The translations under genes were made by a program, and so were the position numbers. This document shows positions 46,310 through 57,830 of a stretch of 64,000 nt of DNA, piece after piece. The notes under the pieces are model-generated. The model was given only the letters and a program-made list of their open reading frames with translations. It did no database searches and was not told the origin of the DNA. Every line of letters begins with the position of its first letter. Within the stretch, counting starts at the first letter, position 1. Origin of the DNA: Oxytricha trifallax (lineage: Eukaryota; Ciliophora; Spirotrichea; Sporadotrichida; Oxytrichidae); contig ARYC01001453.1 in assembly GCA_000711775.1 (NCBI GenBank), forward strand, positions 1 through 64,000. Direction: 5' to 3'.

Positions 46310-46670
46310 GTAATCAACTTATTATTGACAGTAAAAATGGTTACTTTCTCACCAATATTTAGAGCTGGTTCGTCTCTTAGTGGTAATTTTTCTTGGCTAA
46401 TACTCTAAAAACCTCCCTTCAAACTTATAGAGTTGCAAAGCTCTCTTATGAGCTCTGAGTTATAGATGCAGTTTTATAATTTTAAATTCAAATTTCAATA
46501 TGAGCGCTAACATTTTAAGAAAAACAACAGCACTTCCATCAAACTAAACGAGACTTACCTTTGGCAGCAATAAAAAATGTGATAGCTGTAAGATGAACTC
46601 TCACAAGGAACTACCAGAGCTTTCACTTGAAGTCTCTGTTATTAAAATAGAAATTAATAATAGAAAATAA

Positions 46671-47948
46671 ATGGCAAACAAATGTGGGGGAGACAGAGAG
46701 GAGGAGAAAGGTATTAATGAAATTCCTATACAAACTTAAGAAGTAGAGGTATACTTTTGTGAGAAGTGTGAGAGAGATTTCGCTCATAAATCTAGTTAGA
46801 ATAGGCATATGAAAGAGCATAGAGAAGCCAAGCCATCTTTAAACTTAAAGCACGAAAAAATCGACGAAAAGTATGATTTCTTCGAGTGCCATAAGCAGTA
46901 TGCTCATACAATAGATTTAAGGAGGCATCTTTTAAAAGCTCACAAGAAAGATTTAGAGATTGAAAAGCATGAAGATAGATAAAAGTTACTTAACAAAAGA
47001 AAAGCAAGAGAATCTTTGAAAGTGGTAGAGCTCGAACAAGCTAGTGAATCAGAATATGTAAGGAAATTACGCAATCTACTAGCATCCGAAATCACAAAGA
47101 TCATAATTAAAATTCAATATAAAAAGATTCCTGTTATTGCCTAAATTGACCTAGACACTTCACTTTAAAGCTACCTTATATTAGAAGACTCATTTGATAA
47201 GAGAGTAATCAATGATCATCAATATTCATACAAGGTGCATCCCTTCAACAATCTCTTAAGTGATGATAAATATTAGATGGAGTTTACAAATGAGTATTAA
47301 GTACTCACTCAAGCAAAATTCTAATAGTGTAGTTACTTAATCAAGTTAGATGCTGTTCTCCTTGCAAAGAATCATGTTGCTTTAAAACTCCCACTCAATA
47401 AAATGACACTAAGAGACTTCATAACAGATCAAAGGAATCATAAGTAGCTTGGATAAATAGCAATTCAGACCATAAAAGGTATTAAAGAGCTTCATAAGTT
47501 AGGGTTTGTTCACAGAGATTTGAAGCCAGAAAATATAATGATAAACTTTTCACCAGTAAGAGTAGCAATAATCGATTTCAACAGAGCCTAAAGAGTGGAA
47601 GTATCAAGGCTTGGAACTGTAATGGGAACTCAAGGGTACTATCCAGAAAGAGAAGACTGGAGAGATGGAGACTTACAGTGGGATGTGTGGGCTTTAGCAG
47701 CAATAATAATAGAGTGCGATATGCCTCGCAACGATTCCTACTCTACAAGGTGCGAGAAGGATGCAAGGCAAAGAATAAAGCAATTTATTGACAAAACAAG
47801 AGTGTCTCAATCAATGAAGCAAATGGCAGAGTCAATAATAATAAAACCGAACTCAAGATCAGACATATCAATAGAGTAGATAGAGTTGTGGTTAAGTAAG
47901 TTAAACTTCAGACCTCTCCCACATGATCCAAAAGTGCATTTTGAGTGA
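46671..47948 (+). CDS. TBE zinc-finger/protein-kinase accessory protein, open frame
   Basis: ATG 46671 to TGA 47946-47948, 425 residues, fully open with the ciliate code. Finger 1 is canonical C2H2 (FCEKCERDF, then RHMKEH). Finger 2 reads YDFFECHKQY, then RRHLLKAH, where Phe replaces the first Cys that TBE-b keeps, so it may not bind zinc. The kinase part includes YSYKVHPF, KLDAVLLAKNHVALKLPL, MTLRDFI in the hinge position, VHRDLKPENIMI, AIIDFNRA (DFN for DFG), GTQGYYPERE and WDVWALAAIII. The catalytic Asp of HRD is present; DFN may reduce metal binding. Its openness while the two other genes are broken suggests either selection or a recent shared ancestor. Confidence 0.88.
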
Positions 47949-47990
47949 TTAAATTAAATACATTTACTATAAATTTCACATTAAAACCTA

Positions 47991-48068
47991 TTAATAACCC
48001 CAACACCTAACAAATTCCCTACAAATCAAAGCACTTATAAACCTCATTAAGGGGTTTATGGGGTTTTG
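47991..48068. repeat. Right inverted terminal repeat of TBE-c
   Basis: Inverted partner of 43998-44075. The outer G4T4 pair is interrupted (ggggtttatggggttttg), a small divergence from the telomere-like pattern. Confidence 0.9.
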
Positions 48069-48071
48069 ATT

Positions 48072-48649
48072 CTTGTCTTATTTGAATCAAGGGGTTTTAT
48101 CTCAATATTACATATATAATGTAAATTTTATTTATTTTTAATTATCTTTAAATTTATTAATTTTCTTATTTCTTTTATTAATTTATATTATACTCAATTA
48201 TTAATCTAATAATACAATAGATTAAATATATTTTTATTATGATTTTCTAGTCTTCTCTATATTTTCTTTTTAATTTATTCTATTTTTTATTTAAGTTTTC
48301 TTTTATCTGCTTTTTTTCTCTTACACTAATATTTTTTCTAATTAGTCCTTTTATTTATCTTACTAGATGCGACCTCATAAAATTTAAATATTAATTTTTA
48401 TTAATTTAATTTTCATTTTTAATGAACACACATACAATTTTTTCATATATTCTAGAATATTCTATTGTTATTCGTATTTAGTAGTATTTAAGAGTAATTT
48501 TTAAAAATTAAGATATAATTGGAGATCTTTAATATAAAAACTATTACAACTCAAGGTTATGTATTGTTTTTAGTTATGTGTAATACTTTTTTTGGTTATA
48601 AATTTAAATATTAAACATATAGTATTTGTTAAGATAAATAATACCTATT
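48072..48649. other. AT-rich stretch without a gene
   Basis: T-rich, with no gene or repeat recognised. Confidence 0.5.
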
Positions 48650-48850
48650 ATTTCTTTCTAGCATCAAGACACCTTAAATTGGAATCTTCTAAATTTTCTT
48701 TTGTGTGTTTGATCAGTTGAGCACCTTTTGCGTTTAGTTTGATTAAACGCGTTTTATTGATAGTTTCAAAATGAGTTTCAAATTTTTCAAATTATTCATC
48801 ATCTTCATTTTCGTAGTCATTTTTTCGTCATGGTCCTCTCTGTTCAATTT
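48650..48850 (-). repeat. Family D acidic coding repeat, copy 2
   Basis: The minus strand reads DYENEDDEQFEKFETHFET, then INKTRLIKLNAKGAQLIKH, then NLEDSNLRCLDARKK. The LNAKGAQLIK block matches LNVKGAPLVK at 30640-30830, and the acidic part resembles YDSEDEEE in the palindrome at 54564-55375. The copy is short and unattached to any gene. Confidence 0.45.
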
Positions 48851-50222
48851 TTATTTATTATAAAGTATGACTAAAAAGTTAACTTTTACAAATAGAAAAC
48901 TCATCCAAACTACTAAACAGATTTTAAGGTTTTGTATTTAAACGAAAAGAAGTTCTCTACTTAAAGAGTCATGAATTCATAAACTTCACAGTTATGGTTT
49001 CTCTCCCAATTACTAGGAGATCAATTACCAATTAACTAGGGGATTATATGGTTGCCAATATCCGTATCTATTTTTACGTCATTCGACGAATTAACACTTA
49101 TACTTTGCATTTAAAAGGAATCATAGGTTCAATACATATTTATATTTATTGCCAATAACATTTATTCCAAATTTAATTCTAAATTTTAAAATAAACTTAT
49201 ATATAAAATTGCTAACCATAATTACATATAATTTTAAATCATGTTGAATTAAGTTACTATCTTATTTAATTTAAATATTAATTCATTATTATAACTGCCG
49301 ATAAATCAAATTATATTTTAGAAAATATATCTATTCTATAAATTAATGATTTGTATAATATGACTTAAATTAATACTGTATTAATTCTCATAAATTAAAT
49401 ATATATATAGTAAAAATTCTTGGTATTTTTATTATTTTCTTTAACTAAAAATTGAACAGCCCATCAAATTAAGCAATTTCCTATATTATTTAAATTAGTC
49501 TTCTGATCGTAATTTAACTTTCTTTTAAGTGCCTTTTATGTTTCAACTTTAAAATCACAATAATCAATATCTTATTTATTTAGTAATCATAATCTTTGAA
49601 TAGTTTATAATTCCAAAACTAAATTTGTAGTTCTTAATTAATTTAATAAAGTATTTCTTTTCATAAATATCTAAAATTAACCACTTTGTAAATAACAGAA
49701 TCAAATCATTCATTTAATATGTTATCATTTCAATTAATCTATTCTATGTATGTATGTATTCTATAGTCTTGTATATAATGAAAATAGAGAAGTTTGTATC
49801 TAAGTTTAGGTATTTCTGATTGAAGTTCCATTGTTATAACATATAAAGAAACTGGGCAATTTCTTTCTCTCATATTTCAAAGCTAAGAATCCTTTACCAT
49901 TAGTAATGTTGATTCTATTTTATTTATCAAGTTTTATTTTTAATCTTATTTAAACTTATTTGATGCTACACACCTATTAGATTCTAGATTAAGTATTTTA
50001 TTTTAATAATCAAAATATATTTCGTTAACTCATCTTTTCTTCTCTTTTAAAAATAGTGATGAATTTTAAGAGCTTGACGAAAGTGATAAAATTCACTACA
50101 ACTACTAAAGTATTGGGTTTTAAAGGATTGATGAAATATATTTGACAACTATTTGGTTTTAGAATGTTTGGGGAAAAAACGTGTATTAATCTTTATGGTT
50201 TGTATTCGTCTTATATATATAG

Positions 50223-50272
<50 letters not shown>

Positions 50273-53079
50273 GGGAGCAATAATTTGATTATGTATAGTC
50301 ATTAGAGAATATTATTTCAGTTACAATCGACAAAATAATTTAGTTAAGTCTTCATAATAGTTATCATATCATTCATTCACTTTGACGAAAATTGAAGAAC
50401 TGGCGTTAATAATTACGATTTTTCGAAATAATTTTTTTCCAAATAAATTAATTTTTATTAAGGTCAATATTAATAAATTGCTTTAATTTTAGGATATATA
50501 TCTTTATATCTATTGTTATATATTTTGATTATCTCTAATTTATAAATCTTGAGATAAATTATGTGATAAACCTTTAGTATTTAGATGTTGTAAAACTGTA
50601 TTTATGATTAATTTTCATGCAACATTCAATCATACATAATATTAATATTTATTTTTGTGATTTCGTTAATAATTTCAAATACTTTAATAAAATTAATATT
50701 ATCATAAGATATTTACTCGTCCTTGATTTCATAAATCTTTATTATAACACTTCTTTTATCCAAAAGAAGTAAAACTAGCAAAAGTAGAAAACTAAGGAAT
50801 AAGAAAATAGATAAATATCTTGACTTTTTATGAGTAATTAAAGCGGGTAAAAGAGTTTAAATTTTATAATTTATTACGGCTTGAGAGATGAAGTTTGATA
50901 TATTTTATAATGATTACCAATATATTAATAATTTTAATATTTTTTTTAATTAAGCGAGGGTTTTCTCTCAAATATTCCCCAAAAATGCATTTAAAATGAG
51001 TATTTAATTTTCCATTTAAAATGAGTATTAAATTTTCCATTTAATAATCAAGAAAGTTAAATAAATATATTTAAGAGAATAAACCTGCAATAATGGACTA
51101 GTAATTAAGTTGGGTTTTTATACAGGATAAATATGATTTATAATGGGTTTATTAATATAGAAAAAGAAAAATAAATAGAAACCTGAAATAAAGAGAAGTA
51201 ATTAATGTTTTTCAAATCTCCTTGATTATCTGGTTAAATTATAATTTTTATCAAACATTTGAATCTAAGTTTTATTTTACATACAAATAAATTGACTAAT
51301 ATGTTAAATCAATAGAAAATATTGTTGTAATAAATCATAAAATGTTGTTTTGAAAAATAAAAAAGCCATAAATTATCAAAAGAATAATTAGCAAGAAAAT
51401 ATCTTTAAAATAATTACATATAATTCATTACTTTTAATTTGAAATCAATCACGAAGTTTCAGCAGGTTATAATAATTTATACATCAAAGGATTAAAGGAT
51501 TAATAATATTTAGAAAGATATTTTAATTAATTTATGCAATTATAAAACAAAAAATTGTTTAAGTTGCCTAAGCAACGTTCTTACCCTATGCGCAGAGATA
51601 AGGGGCAATAAAAATAAATTATAAAATTTTAAGCTAGAAAATTAAAATTATAATTTTTCATACTTTACATCAGGTTTAAACAAGGAGTAATGAACAACTT
51701 CATAGTTCATATATCAAGGTTAGCTCAATAAGAATTAATAATTATTTCTAAACATTTTTGCTCAATGCTCCTTTTTCTTCTAATTTTTATGCATTAAGGG
51801 AAAATTAGCTCAAAATAAGATATAATATAAAATATATGTTAAAAATTAAACGAATTTCAGCATTTAATATAAAAACGGAGAATTTTTTAATAAAATTGGA
51901 AAATCATTAATTTCAGAATGATATAATTTAATAGAATACTATATTAAATACAATATATCATAAATTAAACTTATTGACTAAGGGAATGATTAATAATGCA
52001 AATTTAACTCAAATACGAAATTTTGACTTTCTATCACAAGAGTGTTTTATTAATTCTTCAGCATAGTAATAATTAGGTAATTTGTTATAAATTTTTATAA
52101 TCCAAGCAATTTTCTTTTTTTTGTAGATTATGTTTGTGATTTTGATTAAGATGTAGGCAGTAAGATCCCTTAGACTTTTTTGTAAAAATAAGTGAAAAAT
52201 ATTACTTTAAAAAGGGCTCTAAATGTATCATAAAGTTTAAATTATATCTAAAAGCAAGAACCTGCTGCTAATTTTCATTTGATACTTGTATATACATTAA
52301 TAAATTTTGTACTTTTCTTAAATCTTCAAGGTACTTAGATGAAATAATCACACAAATATATATATACAAATTCTCTTTCAAGTAGATGCATTAAATCATC
52401 ATAATTTAATTTTCATTTGATATTAGCATCTGGCTTTAATTCGTTTGGTATATTCTCAATCAAGAAATGGTCTTTAATAAATCTTATTCTTGTATTAAGC
52501 CAAGCTTAATACCTCTAAACCATAATTTACGATAAATTAATTATTTTTAGAAATTGTGAGATGATAAATACAATTCAATATTATTTAAATTATTAATTAA
52601 TTTGAATTAATTTATAAATATTTTTCTTCATATTATACATTTAATTTTTATAATAATTTAATGATAACGTCATCTATTTATACGATATAAGTACTAAATA
52701 TTAAAATTTAAACATTAAATTCGTGAAATTTGACATAAAATTAACTATATAAATATTTATTCTGTTTAAATTTATGATAAAACTAAGTGTGGTGGTGTGA
52801 CCGGTACCGCTCTGAATTTACTAAATGTATATCATAAATAAAACTCATTTATATATTTTATTTTGATTAATAAATTAGATATATAGCTCTATTTTCATAT
52901 AAAATAAAATTTCTAATATCTTTTTAACAATTAAATAGCTAGAAAGCAGAGTTAAGTTGCAAAACCAACAAGCAAAAGTAAATAAAAATATATCTATTTA
53001 ATCTCCTTAAAAGATGATGTTGAATTCTAATTTCGAAAATGACGTATATCTTATAATAAAAATACCATTTTATAATAAA
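48851..53079. other. 4.2-kb AT-rich region without a gene
   Basis: Contains the TA microsatellite at 50211-50272. A small GC island near 52788-52812 (gtggtggtgtgaccggtacc) is too short to interpret. No coding frame, RNA gene or long repeat was recognised on either strand. Confidence 0.5.
50211..50272. repeat. (TA)n microsatellite
   Basis: About 62 bp of alternating TA with two interruptions. Confidence 0.95.
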
Positions 53080-54200
53080 AGAAGACGAATACTTGATTAT
53101 TTGTGAGGACTATGGGAAAAAGTACTCTTGCAAATAATTCAGGGTGCATACAAGATGTCACAAAGTAAGTAAATATAAATTCAAAAAATTAAAGTAACTT
53201 GATCTTGTATAACTACTAAATATTATTAACTAAATTAAATTATGGCAATTACAACAATCTAATGATCAACATTAATGAATGTTAATCTGAAATAATTGTA
53301 AAAATTGTAGTTTAAACTCAGAAGCAAGAATTAAGTTTAATAGTTCTTAACCTTTTTTAGATATTATTCAAAAGCAAATAATGAGAATTAAGAAAGGCAG
53401 ACAAAACATTAGAAAATAATAACTGAAAAACTATTATCAGTAAATTAATATTCTCTGATTCAAAAGAAAGTTTTAATACATTCAAATATGGAATTCTAGT
53501 TGATGATCAAGAACTCATTGATACAAGCACTAATTAGTAACCAGCTTAAAATGACTTGCAATATTATGAGAAATAAATGAATGAATTATTATTTCTAGAG
53601 ATTGCAATTATAATTCAATATGAGGAAGTTGAAGATTATGAAGGATGGTCCTTTACCAAAGCTTTATAATTCAAAAATGATTGCTAGACTTATAATATCT
53701 TTGAGTTTAAGCAGTTAATTCTATATTAATGTGATTGATTATGAAATGGATACAAAATACTCAAGCAACAACAGTCTAAAACAATTAAATGGTCTAAATG
53801 AATATTATGACATTTCTCAAACAACAAGATCTATTGAAAAATCATTAATTTTTAAAGCATAATGAATCAACATAACATCAAAACACCCATAGATATTTTA
53901 TGCCTGAAAATATTCTAATTTAATCAGATCCTTGCTTCCAAGTATGTTACAAATAATATTGGTATGCAGTAAAATTGAATGATGATTCTTAAATTAAAAT
54001 AAAGCCCAGAAAATAAGTACTTTGACTCTTATTTAAAGGTGTCAAGCGGAAGCAAATATAGAGATGTTTATCTATTGACATCATTTATACTTGTAAACTT
54101 TAAGGGAATACATTTTTTAAAAAATTATTTTTTCCAAAGCTAAAGATTTCAAAATAATATAACCAACTGTCTTAAAGAAGTATGGAAATATATATAAAAA
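53080..54200 (+). pseudogene. Decayed C2H2 zinc-finger / protein-kinase gene
   Basis: The first part (53085-53160) reads YLIICEDYGKKYSC, then FRVHTRCHK. This is a C2H2 finger in which the second Cys has become Tyr, and it is followed by GTAAGTAAAT, a good intron donor. Later pieces are LIDTSTNQQPAQNDLQYYEK, LEIAIIIQYEEVEDYEGWSF and QFKNDCQTYNIFEFKQLIL. Then comes HRYFMPENILIQSDPCFQV, matching the kinase catalytic loop (HRDLKPEN) with changed residues, and finally GSKYRDVYLLTSFILVNFKG, matching the DVYxLG region. The order, finger then kinase, is that of the TBE accessory gene. It has no TBE ends, so it may be a host gene relic of the same architecture. Confidence 0.5.
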
Positions 54201-54563
54201 TGGACTGATGTGATTGTATAAAGAATGTATAAATTGTTTAATTTAGCTGTGAATAAATGATAAGTATTTATTTTATATATTTTTAAATAGTAAAACAGAA
54301 CGTTTTCAATCATCGCGTAGTAACAGTAGTCATCTACATGTTCAGTTTCACCACTTGATTGGTGAATTAAATGTAGCAATTAATCATTAAAATACAAATT
54401 TCAATTCTATATTTCTTGAAATCAATATGAGATGTCTAGCTTATTGATGAAGGATCGTTCTTATCTCTGTGATATCTTCAGAATTGTAATATGAGATTTA
54501 GTTTTTCAAGAAAAAAATTAAAAAATTGTATAAAATGACAGTTATTTATTGATTAAATGTTAA

Positions 54564-55375
54564 TAAGGTCAAGATTTTGTAGTGATAAGTAGATCATAAA
54601 TTTAATTAAAATACAGTTAATATGAGTTCGCTTTAAAGTCTATTAAGAATGCTTATATTCCTCTTCATCTTCACTATCATAATCATTAACATACTACTTT
54701 GCTTTTGTTGATTAATAGCAAGATATTTCACACTCATTCTTACTGTCAATAGCTTGAACTTCCTTTTGTTTTTGTGTCTTTTTGCTGTAAACTTGGCCAC
54801 TTCTCGATTTTAGACTGCTATATCAGAGATGCTGCCTGGAACCTGAACTCCATTTTATTCACAGAAATTTAATAAAATTAGAGATGTTTAATAAATTAAA
54901 ATTAACAAATTAAAACTTTCAAAGTTTTAATGATCAGAGATTAAACTTTTTACTAATAGTTTTAATTTAATAAGAATTCTTAATTGGGATGTCTTAATTA
55001 ATTTTAGGCATGTTTTTATTAATTAAGACTGAGTTAATTTTAATTTATTAAACATCTCTAATTTTATTAAATTTCTGTGAATAAAATGGAGTACAGGTTC
55101 CAGGCAGCATCTCTGATATAGCAGTCTAAAATCGAGAAGTGGCCAAGTTTACAGCAAAAAGACACAAAAACAAAAGGAAGTTCAAGCTATTGACAGTAAG
55201 AATGAGTGTGAAATATCTTGCTATTAATCAACAAAAGCAAAGTAGTATGTTAATGATTATGATAGTGAAGATGAAGAGGAATATAAGCATTCTTAATAGA
55301 CTTTAAAGCGAACTCATATTAACTGTATTTTAATTAAATTTATGATCTACTTATCACTACAAAATCTTGACCTTA
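54564..55375. repeat. 812-bp palindrome: 343-bp inverted arms, 126-bp spacer
   Basis: The arms at 54564-54906 and 55033-55375 are the same length and nearly identical; I saw one mismatch (ctgaactcc against ctgtactcc). The right arm codes on the plus strand: SRSGQVYSKKTQKQKEVQ, then NECEISCYQ, then VNDYDSEDEEEYKHS, whose acidic part resembles family D. The left arm carries the same in antisense. Near-identity means the duplication is recent or kept identical by gene conversion. A palindrome of this size would be prone to hairpin formation and breakage. Confidence 0.95.
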
Positions 55376-55889
55376 CTATGTCAGCATTCAAATCTTTTTA
55401 ATACTTATAAAATATTTATTGATTGTTTAAATATGGAAGCTATTAATATAGTAATATTTAGTTTTAATGATTTTTTAATTTTCACTTTGATTTTAAGTTT
55501 CCTTTTTATAGATATTGTTGCTAAAAACATATATCAATCATATTTAACATTTACACAGCTTTTGATTAGATTTAGTATTTTTAAATTAATGCTATATTTT
55601 TCATTTGTGGTTTTTCAGAAATTTTGTTATTTGTATGTAAAATAGCTATCAGTTATAGGGGCTTCAGGATCCTCATTATAATTAAAATTGATTCATTAAA
55701 ATAGTCAATATTAATTGAACTATTTAATCTATGATTGACTTTCTCTATATTTGTTAGTCCTAAAACTATGTTGCAAAATATTTAAAAATAAATCCTTATG
55801 ATAGAGACATTATTTATTCTTAAATAATTATATTTTTTAAGCTTTTTCTTGACTTTGATAATCAAACAATTTTTTCATATCAATAACAA
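55376..55889. other. AT-rich stretch without a firm gene
   Basis: A 92-codon open frame (55367-55645) is rich in Phe/Ile/Leu/Ser and starts inside the palindrome arm. It could be chance, so it is not called. Confidence 0.4.
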
Positions 55890-56460
55890 GTATTTAGACA
55901 AGAATGATTAATAAAGTAAAAATGTAATATCGACTGTCTGCATTTTTTATTTCACCAAAGTTCTTATAAACCAAATAACTAATCGTTGGAAATTAAGAGG
56001 CATCAAGCTTGACATTTAGAAATCTTGAATACTTGTAATTTGTACCTAAAACCTTTGACTTTTCTTGATCTAATATTTTGATAGTTTTTGTTGTTAAATA
56101 TCTGTAAGCTATTCCTGCTTGATGAAGTTAATTAGCATCCTCTAAAACAAGAATGAAGATTTCTGTATTTTATACAAAGCTTTCTTGCCTTATTTATTAC
56201 TCCAATTAAAATTCTAAATCCTTTTTGCTTTATTATCAATTCTAATATTAACTATCATATCTAAATTATTATTTTAACCATTTTGAATTAAAGTATAAAC
56301 CTAAACCTCTTTCAATAAATGAGAAGTAAACATTAGAATGTGATATAATTCCTCAAACTTGTAATAAGTTTATCTTCCTTTTATAAAGTTGAATTTTCTT
56401 TCATCCAACTATAAAATTTATTGGTCTTGTAATCAGTCAAAAATTAAATGAATTTCTTGC
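55890..56460 (-). pseudogene. Protein-kinase relic (N-lobe to catalytic loop), minus strand
   Basis: The minus strand reads VQVYTLIQNGQNNNLDMIV and NWSNKQGKKALYKIQKSS. In another frame it reads IFILVLEDANQLHQAGIAYR, followed by YLTTKTIKILDQEKSKVLG and FPTISYLVYKNFGEIKNADS. LHQAGIAYRYLTTKTIKIL matches the kinase signature LHxxGIAHRDLKPENIxIL with altered catalytic residues. The Asp of HRD is Tyr, so even if expressed it would not be an active kinase. It may belong with the plus-strand C-lobe relic at 57395-57830, in inverted order. Confidence 0.4.
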
Positions 56461-57394
56461 TTGATGAAATAGACATGGTTTTGCTTTAAAAGTCAGACTT
56501 GTATTCAATGTGATTAATATTAATTCTTATAATATAGTATCTCAGTTTAATTGTCTATCACATTAACCTTTGTAACTCACAATTAAGTAGCTAATTATAA
56601 TATTCATCAGAGGTATAGAATCTTAAACAAAAGAGTCTCATAAAAAGCATTTTTAATACTGCACGATATCTGAGATATTTTTTGTATCTTATAATCGTAT
56701 ATCAAACAATATTGTTAGTATATTAATAGTGGTAACATGTAAGAACACCATTGAAGAACTTATTTAAGGTTAGCTTAATTGTGGAGTAATAGTTGTATTT
56801 CCTAAAAACTATTAATAAAAAAATAGATGGAACTCTCTGCAATTTTAAACAAGCGTTATGAGACACCACAAAAATCAAAGTTTATATTCAATTAAATTTA
56901 ATGGCAAAATATTCAACATCCAGAATACTTAAGTTTAATCATAAAAAGATAATGGACTTTTACAATTTCAATAATAAATTGCGGTTAAAACTAGACAATA
57001 TAAACTATTTGCGATGATCTATGATTGTAGGTAAGTTTCAAAAAATTGAAAAAGTATATTAATTTTTAACATTTTTTATTTTAAATGAGTCATAGTAATC
57101 TGGTATTAAATAGATAATAAAAAATAATAAAATGTAGAGTCATATTAATAGAAACTATTAGTTTTGTTTTATAATTTGTTTTAAATATCAAGGAATATAA
57201 CAGTTTACACTGAATTTCAATTAGAAACTGAGGAATCGTCTTAAGATACTACCAAGTTTAACAAATAACTTTAAAGTATATTTTAAATTATTTAAAACAT
57301 TTCATTTTTGGGAATAAAATATATTAGCTAATATCTCTAGTCATGTCAGAGTAGATTAATTAAATGTCTTAATTTGATTAAAGAACATGAAAAC
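56461..57394. other. AT-rich stretch without a gene
   Basis: No supportable coding frame between the two kinase relics. Confidence 0.4.
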
Positions 57395-57830
57395 ACTCTA
57401 AAATACAGCAGTGAAATTACAAGAATTTAATTTTTTAAGTTGCAATTCTCAGTCGGGTTATGCTAACATCACTGTGAGAAATAATCGGATTGACTTCTTT
57501 GTAGTGGATATGGATATAATAAAATAAGCCAATGGAATGCTCGCAAATTAGTCGGTTTATGAAGATCTATTTCTTAAAATGTTTTTGGCAAATGTAATGG
57601 AACATACCAAAAAATGATGATGTTTATAAATAATAAGATCATGTGCCAGAGAGAGGAAAAGTTGGCAGTAAATGCTTCTAGAAATTATACTTACAATTTA
57701 AGTAGAATTCTCTTTACTATTACATAGGTAAATAGATTCTATTTGGTGAAGTTGATTAGCAACTGTAAAACCAGATTAATTATAAGCCTCATTTCTATCT
57801 AATGCACCAAAAAGAACAAAACTAAAAAAT
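57395..57830 (+). pseudogene. Protein-kinase C-lobe relic
   Basis: From about 57441: CNSQSGYANITVRNNRIDFF, then VVDMDIIKQANGMLANQSVY, then EDLFLKMFLANVMEHTKK, up to a TGA where Trp would fit. Spirotrich kinases commonly have a segment of the form DxFxxGVIxFIxxxGxPPFxxAxxxDxxYKxLxxxxxxxFW, and this piece follows it loosely. A second frame then reads KLAVNASRNYTYNLSRILFT and KLISNCKTRLIISLIS. Assignment to the kinase fold rests on this pattern only. Confidence 0.35.

Larger units (their letters stand above)
43998..48068 (+). mobile_element. Complete TBE transposon (TBE-c), 4071 bp, inverted relative to TBE-b
   Basis: Ends caaaaccccaaaacccc and ggggtttatggggttttg, flanked by ATT duplications. 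Gene order: transposase (plus), 22-kDa ORF (minus), repeat array, zinc-finger/kinase gene (plus). It is only one base shorter than TBE-b and readily alignable throughout. The two copies are about 26 kb apart in opposite orientation, so recombination between them could invert the interval. Confidence 0.95.

Noticed and set aside
50211-50272. TA run as an origin, centromere or element end
   Set aside because: Simple microsatellite with no flanking structure.
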